Assembly (NCBI GenBank): GCA_024638445.1
Contig: JAHEKH010000016.1
Coordinates: 1 to 41,117, forward strand
Reading direction: 5' to 3'
DNA length: 41,117 nt
Source of the DNA: Gammaproteobacteria bacterium
GTDB lineage: Bacteria > Pseudomonadota > Gammaproteobacteria > Steroidobacterales > JABDKV01
In this document: one piece after another, positions 17,404-24,677 of the stretch
How positions within the stretch are numbered: position 1 is the stretch's first letter
How the letters are laid out: each line of letters opens with the position of its first letter
Position numbers and translations under genes: made by a program
Notes under the pieces: model-generated
Databases searched by the model: none
Seen by the model: the letters and a program-made list of their open reading frames with translations, nothing else
What the model was told of the DNA's origin: nothing

Positions 17404-17490
17404 TTATAGCTCGCGGTTTTTGTCAGTTTCGCTTCGGGCGGATCGGGCATTCGGCGTCGCGGTAAGTCTGGGAACCGTGGCGTGACGCAT
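17404..17490 (-). CDS. Candidate small protein, 28 residues
   Basis: ATG-started ORF too short for the ORF track, reading MRHATVPRLTATPNARSARS and eight more residues. AGGGAG lies 11 nt upstream and the stop is about 48 nt before a leftward terminator. The product is basic with no membrane segment, and no family is recognised. A second in-frame-open reading (42-46 codons, from near 17560) overlaps it without a ribosome binding site. It could equally be a non-coding RNA; coding is only a possibility. Confidence 0.25.
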   Translation of the reverse strand: MRHATVPRLTATPNARSARSETDKNREL

Positions 17491-17576
17491 TTCGAAATCT
17501 TCTCCCTGTCTGATCTCCCTGCATGCCGCGTCGTTTTCTCTTGCGGAAACTCGTTGCGTGCATACAGAGACTTATA

Positions 17577-17592
17577 AGCAGGTTCTGTGCCA
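17577..17592 (-). promoter_or_regulatory. Candidate sigma-54 promoter
   Basis: On the minus strand TGGCAC-AGAAC-CTGCT matches TGGCAC-N5-TTGCW with one mismatch and keeps the required GG-N10-GC spacing. The predicted start is near 17566, about 235 nt before the leftward terminator. No enhancer-binding protein site was identified. Confidence 0.45.
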
Positions 17593-17775
17593 GCCTGGCG
17601 GGTTGCTATGCGAATCAGCCGGATACACGATCCGCTGCTAAATTTATGTAAAATAAGAAAAAATTTGGGTCCTCGATAGGGGTTACGCTGTAAGAAATGC
17701 CGACAGCCGCAGCAGGACTTAAGTCATGACGCAAAACGGGTGGTTACGCCGCGACCCTGGCAGTACGCTTTGTCC

Positions 17776-18642
17776 ATGAACGACAAGAGCCAGTTACGGG
17801 ATTACCAGCGGATCGCCGTCGCAATCCGGTTTATCGATCAATCCATCGACCATCAGCCGTCGCTGGAAGAGATCGCCCTCGCGGCAGGCGTCAGCGTTCC
17901 GCACTGCCAGCGGCTGTTTCGCCGCTGGGCCGGCGTCAGCCCGAAACGCTTCCTCGAGTTCCTGACCGTGAAGCACGCGAAGCGGCTGCTCGACCAGTCC
18001 GGCAGCGTGCTGGACACGTCGCTGCAGCTGGGGTTGTCCAGTCCCTCGCGTCTGCACGACCAGTTTGTTTCGATCGAGGCGGTAACGCCCGGGGAATACC
18101 GCAGCGGCGGGGATGGCCTGGAAATTGTCTACGGGCATCACGTGAGCGCATTCGGCCCGGTGCTCGTGGCGCTGACGGTCCGGGGTATCTGCGGTCTGGC
18201 GTTTTGTGACGGGGAGGGCGTGGCCAAAGAACTCGAGCGGCTGCAGAAATTATGGCCGGGGGCCAGTCTGCGTGAGGACGTGCAGTCGACCCGCGCCGTG
18301 GCGGGGCGTCTGGAGCAGCCGGCGGATGCAAGCCGGCCGCTGTCGCTGCTGGTCTCGGGCACCAATTTCCAGATCAAGATCTGGCAGGCTTTGCTCGATG
18401 TGCCGCCGGGAACCGTATGCACCTACGGTCAGCTGGCCGAACGCGCCGGCGTGCCCGGCAGCGCGCGGGCGACGGGCACCGCGGTAGGCGCAAACCACAT
18501 TGCCTGGCTGATCCCCTGCCACCGCGTAATCCGCAGCACCGGCGAGACCGGCCAGTATCGCTGGGGTGCAACCCGCAAGCGGGCGATGCTGGCCTGGGAA
18601 GCGGCTCGGCACCTGTCCGGCAACGTGGCGGCGGTCAGCTGA
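17776..18642 (+). CDS. AraC-type HTH fused to O6-alkylguanine-DNA alkyltransferase
   Basis: A 288-residue bifunctional protein. Residues about 8-105 form an AraC-type DNA-binding domain (LEEIALAAGVSVPHCQRLFRRWAGVSPKRF). Residues about 190-280 form the methyltransferase that repairs O6-methylguanine by transfer to the active Cys in LIPCHRVIRSTGETGQYRWG. The N-terminal zinc methyl-phosphotriester domain of Ada is absent, so if it autoregulates it needs another trigger. ATG 17776 is in the ORF-track frame at MNDKSQ; a GTG at 17740 adds 12 residues and cannot be excluded because neither start has a strong ribosome binding site. The stop touches the next gene. Confidence 0.88.
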   Translation: MNDKSQLRDYQRIAVAIRFIDQSIDHQPSLEEIALAAGVSVPHCQRLFRRWAGVSPKRFLEFLTVKHAKRLLDQSGSVLDTSLQLGLSSPSRLHDQFVSIEAVTPGEYRSGGDGLEIVYGHHVSAFGPVLVALTVRGICGLAFCDGEGVAKELERLQKLWPGASLREDVQSTRAVAGRLEQPADASRPLSLLVSGTNFQIKIWQALLDVPPGTVCTYGQLAERAGVPGSARATGTAVGANHIAWLIPCHRVIRSTGETGQYRWGATRKRAMLAWEAARHLSGNVAAVS

Positions 18643-19517
18643 GCGTTCCGGCCGAACTGAGGCTGGCCGTCAACGGCCGGACGCTCGCCGCACGCCACTG
18701 GGTGCGTCCCGGCGCCCCGCGTGTGATAGCGATCCACGGCTGGCTCGACAACGCGGCAACCTGGGACCTGCTGTTACCGCTGCTCGAATGTTATGACGTT
18801 TGCGCGCTCGATCTCCCCGGTCATGGTCACTCTGATCACCGCCCGGCGGGCGCGCCCTATCATTTCGTCGATAACGTTGCCGATGTCATCGGTGCCGCGG
18901 ATGCCCTGGGCTGGCAGGAATTTGGCCTGCTGGGCCATTCACTCGGCGCTTCGGTGGCAACCCTGGTGGCCGGCACCATTGCAGATCGCGTGACGCATGT
19001 CGTGTGTATCGAGGGATTCGGTGCGCTGACTACACCGGCAGACGGGGCGCCGGCCCAGCTGCGTAAGTCGATCCGGCGCTATGCCGACTCGCGTGGCGAG
19101 AGGCGGCGCTTTTCGTCGCTCGACGAAGCGGTCAAAGCCCGTGCAGGCGCTACCCGGGTCAGCCTGGATGCGGCGCGGCACCTTTGCGAGCGCGGGACCC
19201 TCGAAGACAGCGAAGGGCTGACGTGGAGCTCAGATCCGCGCCTGCGTTATGACTCGCCGGTGCGTCTGACCGAGGAACAGGTGCTGGCCTTTATTGCTGC
19301 GATCCGGGCACCGGTCCTGCTCATCCGGGCAAAGGACGGGCTCGACTTTCCGAAGGACATTTACAGGGTCCGGGTGGCGGCCTGCCGCAACCTGCGTCGC
19401 GTCGAGTTGCCCGGTCATCATCACCTGCACCTGGAAAGTGAAACGGTTGCTGCCGTGGCGGGCGAGATTGCTTCGTTCGATGCCGCGTGTGACTATGTCA
19501 ACAGCACAAGCCTGTGA
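18639..19517 (+). CDS. SERHL-like alpha/beta hydrolase with no canonical start codon
   Basis: Serine hydrolase of the alpha/beta fold, about 290 residues, substrate unknown. It shows the oxyanion segment IHGWLDNAATWD, LDLPGHGHSDHRP, PYHFVDNVADV, the nucleophile elbow GHSLGAS and a C-terminal HHHLHLE with the catalytic His. The order matches serine-hydrolase-like (SERHL) proteins. Homology should begin near AELRLAVNGRTLAARHW, but no ATG, GTG or TTG lies between the last in-frame stop side and that segment. The options are CTG 18639, overlapping the TGA of the upstream gene, the far upstream ATG 18417 inside that gene, or GTG 18701, which would lose the first strand. The CTG with coupling is my best guess for the start. 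Confidence 0.8.
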   Translation: MSVPAELRLAVNGRTLAARHWVRPGAPRVIAIHGWLDNAATWDLLLPLLECYDVCALDLPGHGHSDHRPAGAPYHFVDNVADVIGAADALGWQEFGLLGHSLGASVATLVAGTIADRVTHVVCIEGFGALTTPADGAPAQLRKSIRRYADSRGERRRFSSLDEAVKARAGATRVSLDAARHLCERGTLEDSEGLTWSSDPRLRYDSPVRLTEEQVLAFIAAIRAPVLLIRAKDGLDFPKDIYRVRVAACRNLRRVELPGHHHLHLESETVAAVAGEIASFDAACDYVNSTSL

Positions 19518-19555
19518 CACAGGCCGCGGCGAAAACCGCGATCTGCCGTTATAGT
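19513..19555 (+). promoter_or_regulatory. CRP-type half-site and -10 element
   Basis: TGTGA at 19513-19517 is a perfect left half-site, while the right half (CCGCG) matches poorly. Exactly 21 nt after the 16-bp core comes TATAGT (19550-19555), a good -10. The predicted start is near 19562, 23 nt before the small gene at 19585. The left half overlaps the hydrolase stop codon. This is the weakest of the five CRP-type sites, but it has the same spacing. Confidence 0.4.
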
Positions 19556-19584
19556 TCCGGGCAGTTTTTGACAGGATTCGTTTC

Positions 19585-19740
19585 GTGAAAGCCAAAGACG
19601 AAAAACGCCGCGACGAGCCGGCGAGTTCTCCCCAGCCACTCGACCGGCAGGAGTGGATAGCCCGGGCGGTCGCTGCGGCAGCGATGCGCCCCGGCAAGAA
19701 CAACGATAAGGCAGTCGACGACCCCGACGAGGAAGACTGA
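19585..19740 (+). CDS. Small charged hypothetical protein, 51 residues
   Basis: ORF below the track cut-off, GTG start, reading MKAKDEKRRDEPASS, then LDRQEWIARAVAAAAMRPG and an acidic tail DDPDEED. ACAGGA lies about 10 nt upstream. The N-terminal half is mixed-charge, the middle could form one helix and the C terminus is acidic; there is no membrane segment or signal. It sits between a candidate promoter (19513-19555) and the CRP-type promoter of the next gene, so it would be a single-gene unit. Family unknown; coding is likely but not certain. Confidence 0.5.
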   Translation: MKAKDEKRRDEPASSPQPLDRQEWIARAVAAAAMRPGKNNDKAVDDPDEED

Positions 19741-19751
19741 CCCTCCCGCGG

Positions 19752-19794
19752 TGTGACCCGCATCACGGCTGAGAACCCGTCCAGCTTTTAACAT
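19752..19794 (+). promoter_or_regulatory. CRP-type box and -10 element before the 70-residue membrane protein
   Basis: TGTGA-CCCGCA-TCACG (19752-19767) matches the CRP consensus at 9 of 10 half-site bases. Exactly 21 nt later is TAACAT (19789-19794), a fair -10. The start is predicted at about 19801, 25 nt before the ATG, with the box centre at -41.5. There is no -35 hexamer of quality, consistent with class II activation. Confidence 0.7.
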
Positions 19795-19825
19795 CACTCG
19801 CTCCTGTTCCCATCGGAAGCGCGCA

Positions 19826-20038
19826 ATGCAACAGCTGGCCCGGCTCATGGATGATTTCGACGACATGCTCGGTGTCTGCAGCGCTGCGAGTTCTCCGGCG
19901 TTCATCCTCATTGCCTTCCTGAGTATCGTGTTGCTGCTCGTGGCGACAGCGGTGCTGGGTATTACGGGTTTTGGCGGCGGTCTGCTGGCAGTGGGTGCTG
20001 CGACCGGTGCCGCAACCCGGGCCAAAAAAGACGCCTGA
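19826..20038 (+). CDS. Small membrane protein, 70 residues
   Basis: A short protein with an acidic amphipathic start (MQQLARLMDDFDDMLGVCS) and a long hydrophobic stretch FILIAFLSIVLLLVATAVLG continuing into a Gly/Ala-rich segment, ending in a basic tail RAKKDA. One or two membrane passes are likely, the second being a glycine-rich helix. GGAAG lies 7 nt before the ATG. The CRP-type promoter upstream supports regulated expression. I do not recognise a family. Such small inner-membrane proteins are often regulators of larger membrane partners, but none is indicated here. Confidence 0.65.
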   Translation: MQQLARLMDDFDDMLGVCSAASSPAFILIAFLSIVLLLVATAVLGITGFGGGLLAVGAATGAATRAKKDA

Positions 20039-20140
20039 CGCCCCTGTCAATCTCGCTGGGCGCAGGGGTTTGTCCGGTCTGCGCGATGCACAGGGAAGCG
20101 TCTGCACAGCAAGCCGGAAGCCGTTCCCGGTCTGGCCTTT

Positions 20141-20169
20141 TTGACCGCCAGAGAACAGCATGCTATACA
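20141..20169 (+). promoter_or_regulatory. Sigma-70 promoter of the ParM-like gene
   Basis: TTGACC (20141-20146), a 17-nt spacer and TATACA (20164-20169) match the housekeeping consensus well. The predicted start near 20176 gives a 28-nt leader ending in GGGGAT before the ATG at 20204, which also supports that start over the longer ORF-track one. Confidence 0.75.
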
Positions 20170-20203
20170 GCCTCGCTTTCACCTTGCCGTCCTGGGGATA
20201 ACG

Positions 20204-21241
20204 ATGGAAGTAATCGGGCTGGATATCGGCTTCGGCTATACCAAGGCAACGAACGGCCAGCGATTCATCGTCTTCAAGTCTGTTTACGGAGAGGCTTCGG
20301 AGCTACAGTTTCGTGAGCAGCTGTTAAGCGATCCGGACGAAGAAGAATACCTGCATCTCGAGATCGACGATCACAACTATTTCGTCGGAGAACTCGCCGA
20401 GCGGCAGAGTGTGGAAAGGTATTTCACGCTCGACCAGAGCCAGTTCGTGGCTGAATTCACCAAGGTGCTGGCGCTGACGCCGCTGTCGCAAATGGTCGAA
20501 CGCCAGGAGCCCGTCAAGCTGGTGGCCGGATTGCCGATCAGCCACTACCGGCGTCACCGTTCCGAGTTGATCAATATCCTGAAGGGTCAGCATCCGCTTG
20601 TCATCATCAACAAGAACGGTGAACGCGAGGACTCGGTGGTGCGGGTTTCAGACGTGAAGGTCGTGCCACAGCCGTTTGGCACCGTGATGAACCTGATGCT
20701 GAGCGACCTGGGCGAGGTGCGCGACCGGCGATTCCTCGGGGAAAAAATCGGCGTCATTGACGTGGGTTTCCGGACCACCGATTACACGATCGCGGACCGT
20801 ACCCGCTACTCGGAGCGCGGCAGCAAGACAACGGACACCGGCATCTCGCGGGCCTACGCAACCATTGCGGCCAAGCTGCAGGAGTCGAGCGGGATCAACG
20901 TCGAGTTGTATCGTTTATACAATGCCGTCGACCGCGGTTCGATCAAGATTCACGGCAAGCGCTACGATCTGAAGCTCGTCAAGGAGCACGCCTTCTCGCA
21001 GCTCGCTTCGCAAATTGCCACAGATGCCAACAGGCTTTGGGCCAACGACTGGGATATCGATCGTGTGATGATCACCGGCGGCGGTGGCGCAGTGCTGGCG
21101 CCGTTCATGTCCAGTCACCTGAAGGGCGAGATTATGCCGGTAGAGCCTGGAACCGATACCCGGCTCAATAACGTGCGTGGCTACTGGAAGTATGGAAAAC
21201 GGCTGTGGACTCGTGGCGCAACGGCGACCCAGACCGAATGA
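20204..21241 (+). CDS. ParM/StbA-like actin, chromosomal orphan
   Basis: A 345-residue actin-fold ATPase of the plasmid-segregation ParM/Alp type. The first phosphate loop is IGLDIGFGYTKATNG, the second GVIDVGFRTTDYTI and the nucleotide-binding segment VMITGGGGAVLAPFM, placed as in ParM. ATG 20204 follows GGGGAT and its own promoter, and the protein then begins at the family position. ParM proteins form filaments that push DNA apart through a ParR adaptor bound to parC. No ParR-like gene or iteron-like repeats lie beside it, so it could be a plasmid or phage remnant or a chromosomal actin with another role. Its base composition does not obviously differ from its neighbours. Confidence 0.85.
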   Translation: MEVIGLDIGFGYTKATNGQRFIVFKSVYGEASELQFREQLLSDPDEEEYLHLEIDDHNYFVGELAERQSVERYFTLDQSQFVAEFTKVLALTPLSQMVERQEPVKLVAGLPISHYRRHRSELINILKGQHPLVIINKNGEREDSVVRVSDVKVVPQPFGTVMNLMLSDLGEVRDRRFLGEKIGVIDVGFRTTDYTIADRTRYSERGSKTTDTGISRAYATIAAKLQESSGINVELYRLYNAVDRGSIKIHGKRYDLKLVKEHAFSQLASQIATDANRLWANDWDIDRVMITGGGGAVLAPFMSSHLKGEIMPVEPGTDTRLNNVRGYWKYGKRLWTRGATATQTE

Positions 21242-21283
21242 AAATTTTATAGTTTTCAATTTTTAAGGAATGTAACGCAGGCT

Positions 21284-21312
21284 TGATATCAACTTTTGGC
21301 GGCCGTTAGAAT
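21284..21312 (+). promoter_or_regulatory. Sigma-70 promoter of the small periplasmic protein gene
   Basis: TTGATA (21284-21289), a 17-nt spacer and TAGAAT (21307-21312) form a good promoter. The start near 21319 lies after the longer ORF-track start and so supports ATG 21347. The -35 lies inside the perfect palindrome TTGATATCAA, which lacks the N4 of an FNR site. Confidence 0.65.
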
Positions 21313-21346
21313 GCCAGCTCCGGCGATACCCTGGAGACAACAAGAG

Positions 21347-21595
21347 ATGAAAAAGCTGATATTGATTGCCGCGCTCGGTCTGTTCGCTGCCGCGAGTCAT
21401 GCGTACAGCATCAAGCACAGTTATTCAGGTAAAGATAATTCCACTGAGTACTACGGATCCTGCGACAACGGGCAGCTGCTCAAGGTCGTCGAGCATCGCG
21501 ATGGGCGTTTTTCTTATGAGGGTCCCGCCGGCAACGGCACCGTGCGCGGCACCGGTGCCCTGGACAAGGCTGCGGCTGCAGCCTGCGGCGAATAG
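21347..21595 (+). CDS. Small secreted hypothetical protein
   Basis: An 82-residue protein with a clear signal peptide (MKKLILIAALGLFAAASHA) and a mature part of about 63 residues starting YSIKHSYSGKD. Two Cys residues, in GSCDNGQ and ACGE, could form a disulfide in the periplasm. The rest is small, polar and Gly-rich (SYEGPAGNGTVRGTG). CTGGAG precedes the ATG. It has its own promoter and is followed by the CRP-type promoter of the next gene. Family not recognised. Confidence 0.72.
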   Translation: MKKLILIAALGLFAAASHAYSIKHSYSGKDNSTEYYGSCDNGQLLKVVEHRDGRFSYEGPAGNGTVRGTGALDKAAAAACGE

Positions 21596-21604
21596 TCCCC
21601 ACGG

Positions 21605-21647
21605 TGTGATCCAGGACACATTTCCCCTCACACCCCGCTGCTAACCT
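21605..21647 (+). promoter_or_regulatory. CRP-type box and -10 element before the unknown 324-residue gene
   Basis: TGTGA-TCCAGG-ACACA (21605-21620) matches the CRP half-sites at 9 of 10 bases. Exactly 21 nt later is TAACCT (21642-21647), keeping TA---T. The predicted start, about 21654, coincides with the first bases of the nested hairpin at 21653-21699, so the transcript would begin with that structure. Confidence 0.55.
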
Positions 21648-21652
21648 CTAAA

Positions 21653-21699
21653 GGGCCACTGTTTCGTCCGCGAATCATCGCGGACTCGTATTGTGGCCC
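21653..21699 (+). promoter_or_regulatory. Nested hairpin at the 5' end of the predicted leader
   Basis: GGGCCAC (21653-21659) pairs with GTGGCCC (21693-21699). Inside it GTCCGCGA (21666-21673) pairs with TCGCGGAC (21678-21685) around ATCA. The internal loop is 6 against 7 nt. There is no T-run, so this is not an ordinary terminator. It ends 7 nt before the ATG of a gene without a visible Shine-Dalgarno sequence, so it may control translation or stability of that message, or be a DNA operator. Confidence 0.6.
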
Positions 21700-21706
21700 G
21701 ATAATC

Positions 21707-22681
21707 ATGATTGTTACCGAAGAAAACAAAGCAGCAGCAGATCCACTGGTGGAACTGGTCTCGAATGTGGAGACCCGGTTTTCTATTGCCTGCGATGCGG
21801 TAAGCGGCGGGAAATCTCACGCGGAAGAGGCGGCCGGCCAGTTTTTCGGCACGATCGACAAAGCGCTGGCCGGTTGCCGCGTCGAAGGTCCCTCCGACCT
21901 GCCGCTGGATGAGCGAATCCTCGGACTGATCGAGCGCCTGAAGCCGTTGCGAAACTATTTGCTGCAGTTTGTGGAGATCGTCGAGAAAAGCGACAACGGT
22001 GAGGCTGCACACGCCGCGCTGCGTCCGTTTCTCGGCAGCCTGCTCGGCTTCAAGCATGCTCCGCGCAATGTCATCACCTTCAATCACCTGTGGTGCGATC
22101 ACTACCGGTTCTTTTTGCGTGAAGTGTTTCTCGGTGTCGTTGCGACGCTGATTGCACGCCGCAATTTCGAGGAGATCGACCGCTATCTCGGCTTCGACTA
22201 CCGGTTCGAGACATGCCGGGGTCCGCAGCGTGCGGCTTTCCTGGGATTCGATGCCTACATCAAGACGCTGGATGAGTTTCGCGCCCGCCGCCTGCGGCAG
22301 AACCGCCTCTCGGTCTCGACCGACCTGCTCAACGCCCGTGCAGACATGCCGATGTGCTCTTTCAAAGACATGATGCAGGCTGACTTTATCCTGTGTGTCC
22401 GGGGTCTCTTCGACCATCCGAAAGCGCTGACCCGCTGGTTTCCCCGCACGCTGGTGTTCGCTCACGACTACGAGAAGAGCGGCTTCGACCTGTTTTTTGC
22501 CGCACAGTCAGCCGACAAGTTCGGGCCGGTGGCCAAGCTGCTGGGGGTCAGGAACCGGGCCGAGCTGGTCGAAAAATTTGCGGCAGTTTCCCGGCAGTGC
22601 CGGCTCGACGACTGGAAGTTCGGCGGCATATCCATTCCCTTCGGCAGCTACCTGGCGCTCGATTCAGCCGTTAGCGCCTGA
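21707..22681 (+). CDS. Unknown mostly helical protein, 324 residues
   Basis: I do not recognise this protein. It has no signal peptide or membrane segment and is predominantly helical by composition. The middle has a conspicuous segment NHLWCDHYRFFLREVFLGVV followed by TLIARRNFEEIDRYLGFDY, and the C-terminal half contains ADFILCVRGLF and WFPRTLVFAHDY. It reminds me of helical C-terminal regions of some large conflict-system proteins, but I cannot name one and do not assign a function. The ATG has no Shine-Dalgarno; a nested hairpin ends just before it and a CRP-type promoter lies further upstream. It is monocistronic or shares a transcript with msrB, 48 nt later. Confidence 0.8.
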   Translation: MIVTEENKAAADPLVELVSNVETRFSIACDAVSGGKSHAEEAAGQFFGTIDKALAGCRVEGPSDLPLDERILGLIERLKPLRNYLLQFVEIVEKSDNGEAAHAALRPFLGSLLGFKHAPRNVITFNHLWCDHYRFFLREVFLGVVATLIARRNFEEIDRYLGFDYRFETCRGPQRAAFLGFDAYIKTLDEFRARRLRQNRLSVSTDLLNARADMPMCSFKDMMQADFILCVRGLFDHPKALTRWFPRTLVFAHDYEKSGFDLFFAAQSADKFGPVAKLLGVRNRAELVEKFAAVSRQCRLDDWKFGGISIPFGSYLALDSAVSA

Positions 22682-22729
22682 GACACTGTCCGTTTGGCGC
22701 ATTGGCGCCAGAAGTCTTATCCTGTCCGG

Positions 22730-23134
22730 ATGAGCGACTATGACAAACAAGACGAGCGTCAGCGCCTGACTCCGCTGCAACTTGCGGTAACCCGTGAAGG
22801 TGCAACTGAACCGGCCTTCAGCGGCGATTACGTTTATCACAAGGGTGACGGCAGCTACCACTGCGTTTGCTGTGACAGCCCGCTGTTCGATTCCGCCACC
22901 AAGTATGACTCGGGGTCAGGTTGGCCGAGCTTTACCGCACCCCACGACAACCGCAACGTAACGACCCTGCTCGACACCAGTCACGGTATGCGCCGGCTGG
23001 AGGTTCGTTGTGCCAACTGCGATGCACATCTCGGCCACGTTTTCGATGACGGGCCGGGTGCCGACGGCAAGCGCTTCTGCATCAATTCGGCGGCGCTGAA
23101 TTTCGAGGGCGAAGAAGAGGCCAGCGACGAATGA
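22730..23134 (+). CDS. msrB: Peptide-methionine (R)-S-oxide reductase
   Basis: Repairs oxidised methionine (R form) in proteins using thioredoxin. The 134-residue length is normal. Zinc ligands are the two pairs CVCC and CANC, the active-site Cys is in [11 protein letters not shown], and the core signatures SGSGWPSF and [10 protein letters not shown] are present. ATG 22730 is chosen because the protein then starts at the family position MSDYDKQD; the ORF-track start is 12 codons longer. The stop overlaps the start of the amidohydrolase gene in ATGA, so the two are coupled. Confidence 0.95.
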   Translation: MSDYDKQDERQRLTPLQLAVTREGATEPAFSGDYVYHKGDGSYHCVCCDSPLFDSATKYDSGSGWPSFTAPHDNRNVTTLLDTSHGMRRLEVRCANCDAHLGHVFDDGPGADGKRFCINSAALNFEGEEEASDE

Positions 23135-24417
23135 AGCATGGATTTCCGAAGCTGCTGGCAGCGGCAGTTGCCCTGGTCGTGCCGGTCATGTCCGGTGCGG
23201 GAACCGTAATCCATGCCGGTTCCGTCGTAGACCCGGTCATCGGAGTCCTCGGCGAGACCAGTATCGTTGTCGAAGATGGCCGTATTACCGCAATCGAACA
23301 CGGCCATATACCGGCGGGCGGTCATGCACTGGTCGACCTGGGTGATTACACCGTGTTGCCCGGGCTCATGGACATGCATGTCCACTTTACCAGCGCCTAC
23401 AGCCGAGACTCCTACCTGGAAAAGTTCCGCATGGATGCCGCTGACCTCGCGTTGCGTGGTGCGGCTGCGGCCGGGAAAACCCTGGCTGCCGGTTTCACGA
23501 CCGTGCGTGATCTCGGTGATCGCTTCAATGTCAGCGTTGCCCTCCGTCGCGCGATCGACAAGGGTTACGTGCAGGGTCCGCGTATCTTCGCCGCCGCGAA
23601 ATCGCTGGGAACCACCGGCGGACATGCCGACCCGACCAACGGCTGGCGGCCGGACCTGCGCGGCGATCCCGGGCCGCGGGAAGGCGTGGTCAACGGCGAG
23701 GACGATATCGCCAAGGCCGTACGACAGCGCTACAAGGATGGCGCCGACCTGATCAAGATTACTGCGACCGGTGGCGTGCTCAGCATGGCCAAGAGCGGCC
23801 AGAACCCGCAATTCACCGAGTCGGAAATCGAGGCGGTCGTGCGCATCGCGCAAGACTACGGTTTTCATGTTGCTGCGCATGCCCACGGGGCCGAGGGCAT
23901 GAAGCGCGCAGTGCGCGCCGGCGTGCGCTCTGTCGAGCACGGGACCTACATGGACGCCGAAATCATGCGACTCATGAAGCGTCACGGCACGTACTACGTG
24001 CCGACGCTGCTGGCCGGCCGGTGGGTGGCAGAAAAAGCCGCCGAGCCGGGTTTCTTCCCGGAGGAAGTTCGGAAAAAGGCGGCGACCATCGGTCCGCAGA
24101 TTACAGCGACATTCGCCCGCGCCCACGAGGCCGGCGTAACGATTGCCTTTGGCACCGACAGCGGCGTTTCGGCGCACGGAGAGAACGCCCGCGAATTTGC
24201 GTTGATGGTCGAGGCCGGCATGTCTCCGGCCGATGCTATCCGGGCAGCAACGTTGACCGCCGCCGAGCTGCTCGGCGTAGACGACCGGCTCGGCAGCATT
24301 GCCGTTGGCAAGCTCGCGGATCTCGTGGCGGTGCGCGGTAATCCGCTGGATGATATTGCCGTCCTCGAGAACGTCAGCTTCGTCATGAAAGACGGCGTGG
24401 TCTACCGGAGTCCCTGA
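23131..24417 (+). CDS. Secreted amidohydrolase (imidazolonepropionase-like, Xaa-Pro/Arg peptidase group)
   Basis: A 428-residue metal-dependent hydrolase exported by a signal peptide (about 1-23, ending SGAG). The TIM-barrel metal site is readable: HVH in [11 protein letters not shown], the bridging carboxylated Lys in [13 protein letters not shown], His in AAHAHG and in SVEHGTY, and the catalytic Asp in FGTDSGV. The C-terminal beta sandwich returns with [16 protein letters not shown]. This layout is typical of periplasmic amidohydrolases that split dipeptides or related amides, but the substrate cannot be told. It overlaps msrB by 4 nt and is followed after 2 nt by a small membrane protein gene. 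Confidence 0.9.
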   Translation: MKHGFPKLLAAAVALVVPVMSGAGTVIHAGSVVDPVIGVLGETSIVVEDGRITAIEHGHIPAGGHALVDLGDYTVLPGLMDMHVHFTSAYSRDSYLEKFRMDAADLALRGAAAAGKTLAAGFTTVRDLGDRFNVSVALRRAIDKGYVQGPRIFAAAKSLGTTGGHADPTNGWRPDLRGDPGPREGVVNGEDDIAKAVRQRYKDGADLIKITATGGVLSMAKSGQNPQFTESEIEAVVRIAQDYGFHVAAHAHGAEGMKRAVRAGVRSVEHGTYMDAEIMRLMKRHGTYYVPTLLAGRWVAEKAAEPGFFPEEVRKKAATIGPQITATFARAHEAGVTIAFGTDSGVSAHGENAREFALMVEAGMSPADAIRAATLTAAELLGVDDRLGSIAVGKLADLVAVRGNPLDDIAVLENVSFVMKDGVVYRSP

Positions 24418-24419
24418 CG

Positions 24420-24677
24420 ATGACGGCGCTGCGGCTCGCGATTTCGTTGCTGCTCGGCATCGTCGTCGTGCTGGCCATGCTGGTGATCGGCCTGCGCCTG
24501 TTCTACGGCAAGGAGGCCCCGCCCGAGTCCTCCCTGGAGGCCTTCGAGGTCGAGTACCTCACGCCGGAGGAAGCCGCCAGGCTGCTCGGCGAGGATCCAG
24601 ACCGCCGCAGGCTGCCCGACATGCCTGTTGCGCCGCCATCGCAAGTGGCACCCGCGGATCCACCCGAACGGCGCTAG
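24420..24677 (+). CDS. Small single-pass membrane protein
   Basis: An 85-residue protein with one N-terminal membrane helix (LAISLLLGIVVVLAMLVIGL) and a hydrophilic, acidic then Pro-rich tail (EYLTPEEAARLLGEDPD, PVAPPSQVAPADPP). The ATG is 2 nt after the amidohydrolase stop, so it belongs to the msrB operon. The last 4 nt overlap the end of the convergent gene at 24674. No family recognised. Confidence 0.65.
   Translation: MTALRLAISLLLGIVVVLAMLVIGLRLFYGKEAPPESSLEAFEVEYLTPEEAARLLGEDPDRRRLPDMPVAPPSQVAPADPPERR

Larger units (their letters stand above)
17308..17775. other. 468-bp gap without a long ORF; candidate minus-strand transcript
   Basis: No plus-strand gene is convincing here. The minus strand shows, in order, a sigma-54-like promoter (17577-17592), a ribosome-binding-site-like AGGGAG with a 28-codon ORF (17404-17490) and an intrinsic terminator with a seven-T tail (17330-17356). 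These fit a short transcript of about 235 nt. The segment 17640-17670 is AT-rich, unlike its surroundings, and would be upstream of both the minus-strand unit and the AraC-alkyltransferase gene. The three parts are listed separately. Confidence 0.5.

Noticed and set aside
20040-20073. CCCCTG/CAGGGG stem followed by TTT after the 70-residue membrane protein gene
   Set aside because: The 16-nt loop and short T-run make it too weak to call.
21239-21266. AT-rich hairpin after the ParM-like gene (TGAAAA/TTTTCA)
   Set aside because: A six-pair all-weak stem is unlikely to terminate; not counted as a terminator.
21283-21294. TTGATATCAA palindrome as a possible FNR site
   Set aside because: FNR sites need four bases between the half-sites; here there are none. 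It is better explained as a chance palindrome over the -35.
22981-24177. 398-codon minus-strand ORF
   Set aside because: Shadow of msrB and the amidohydrolase, which both show complete active sites on the plus strand.
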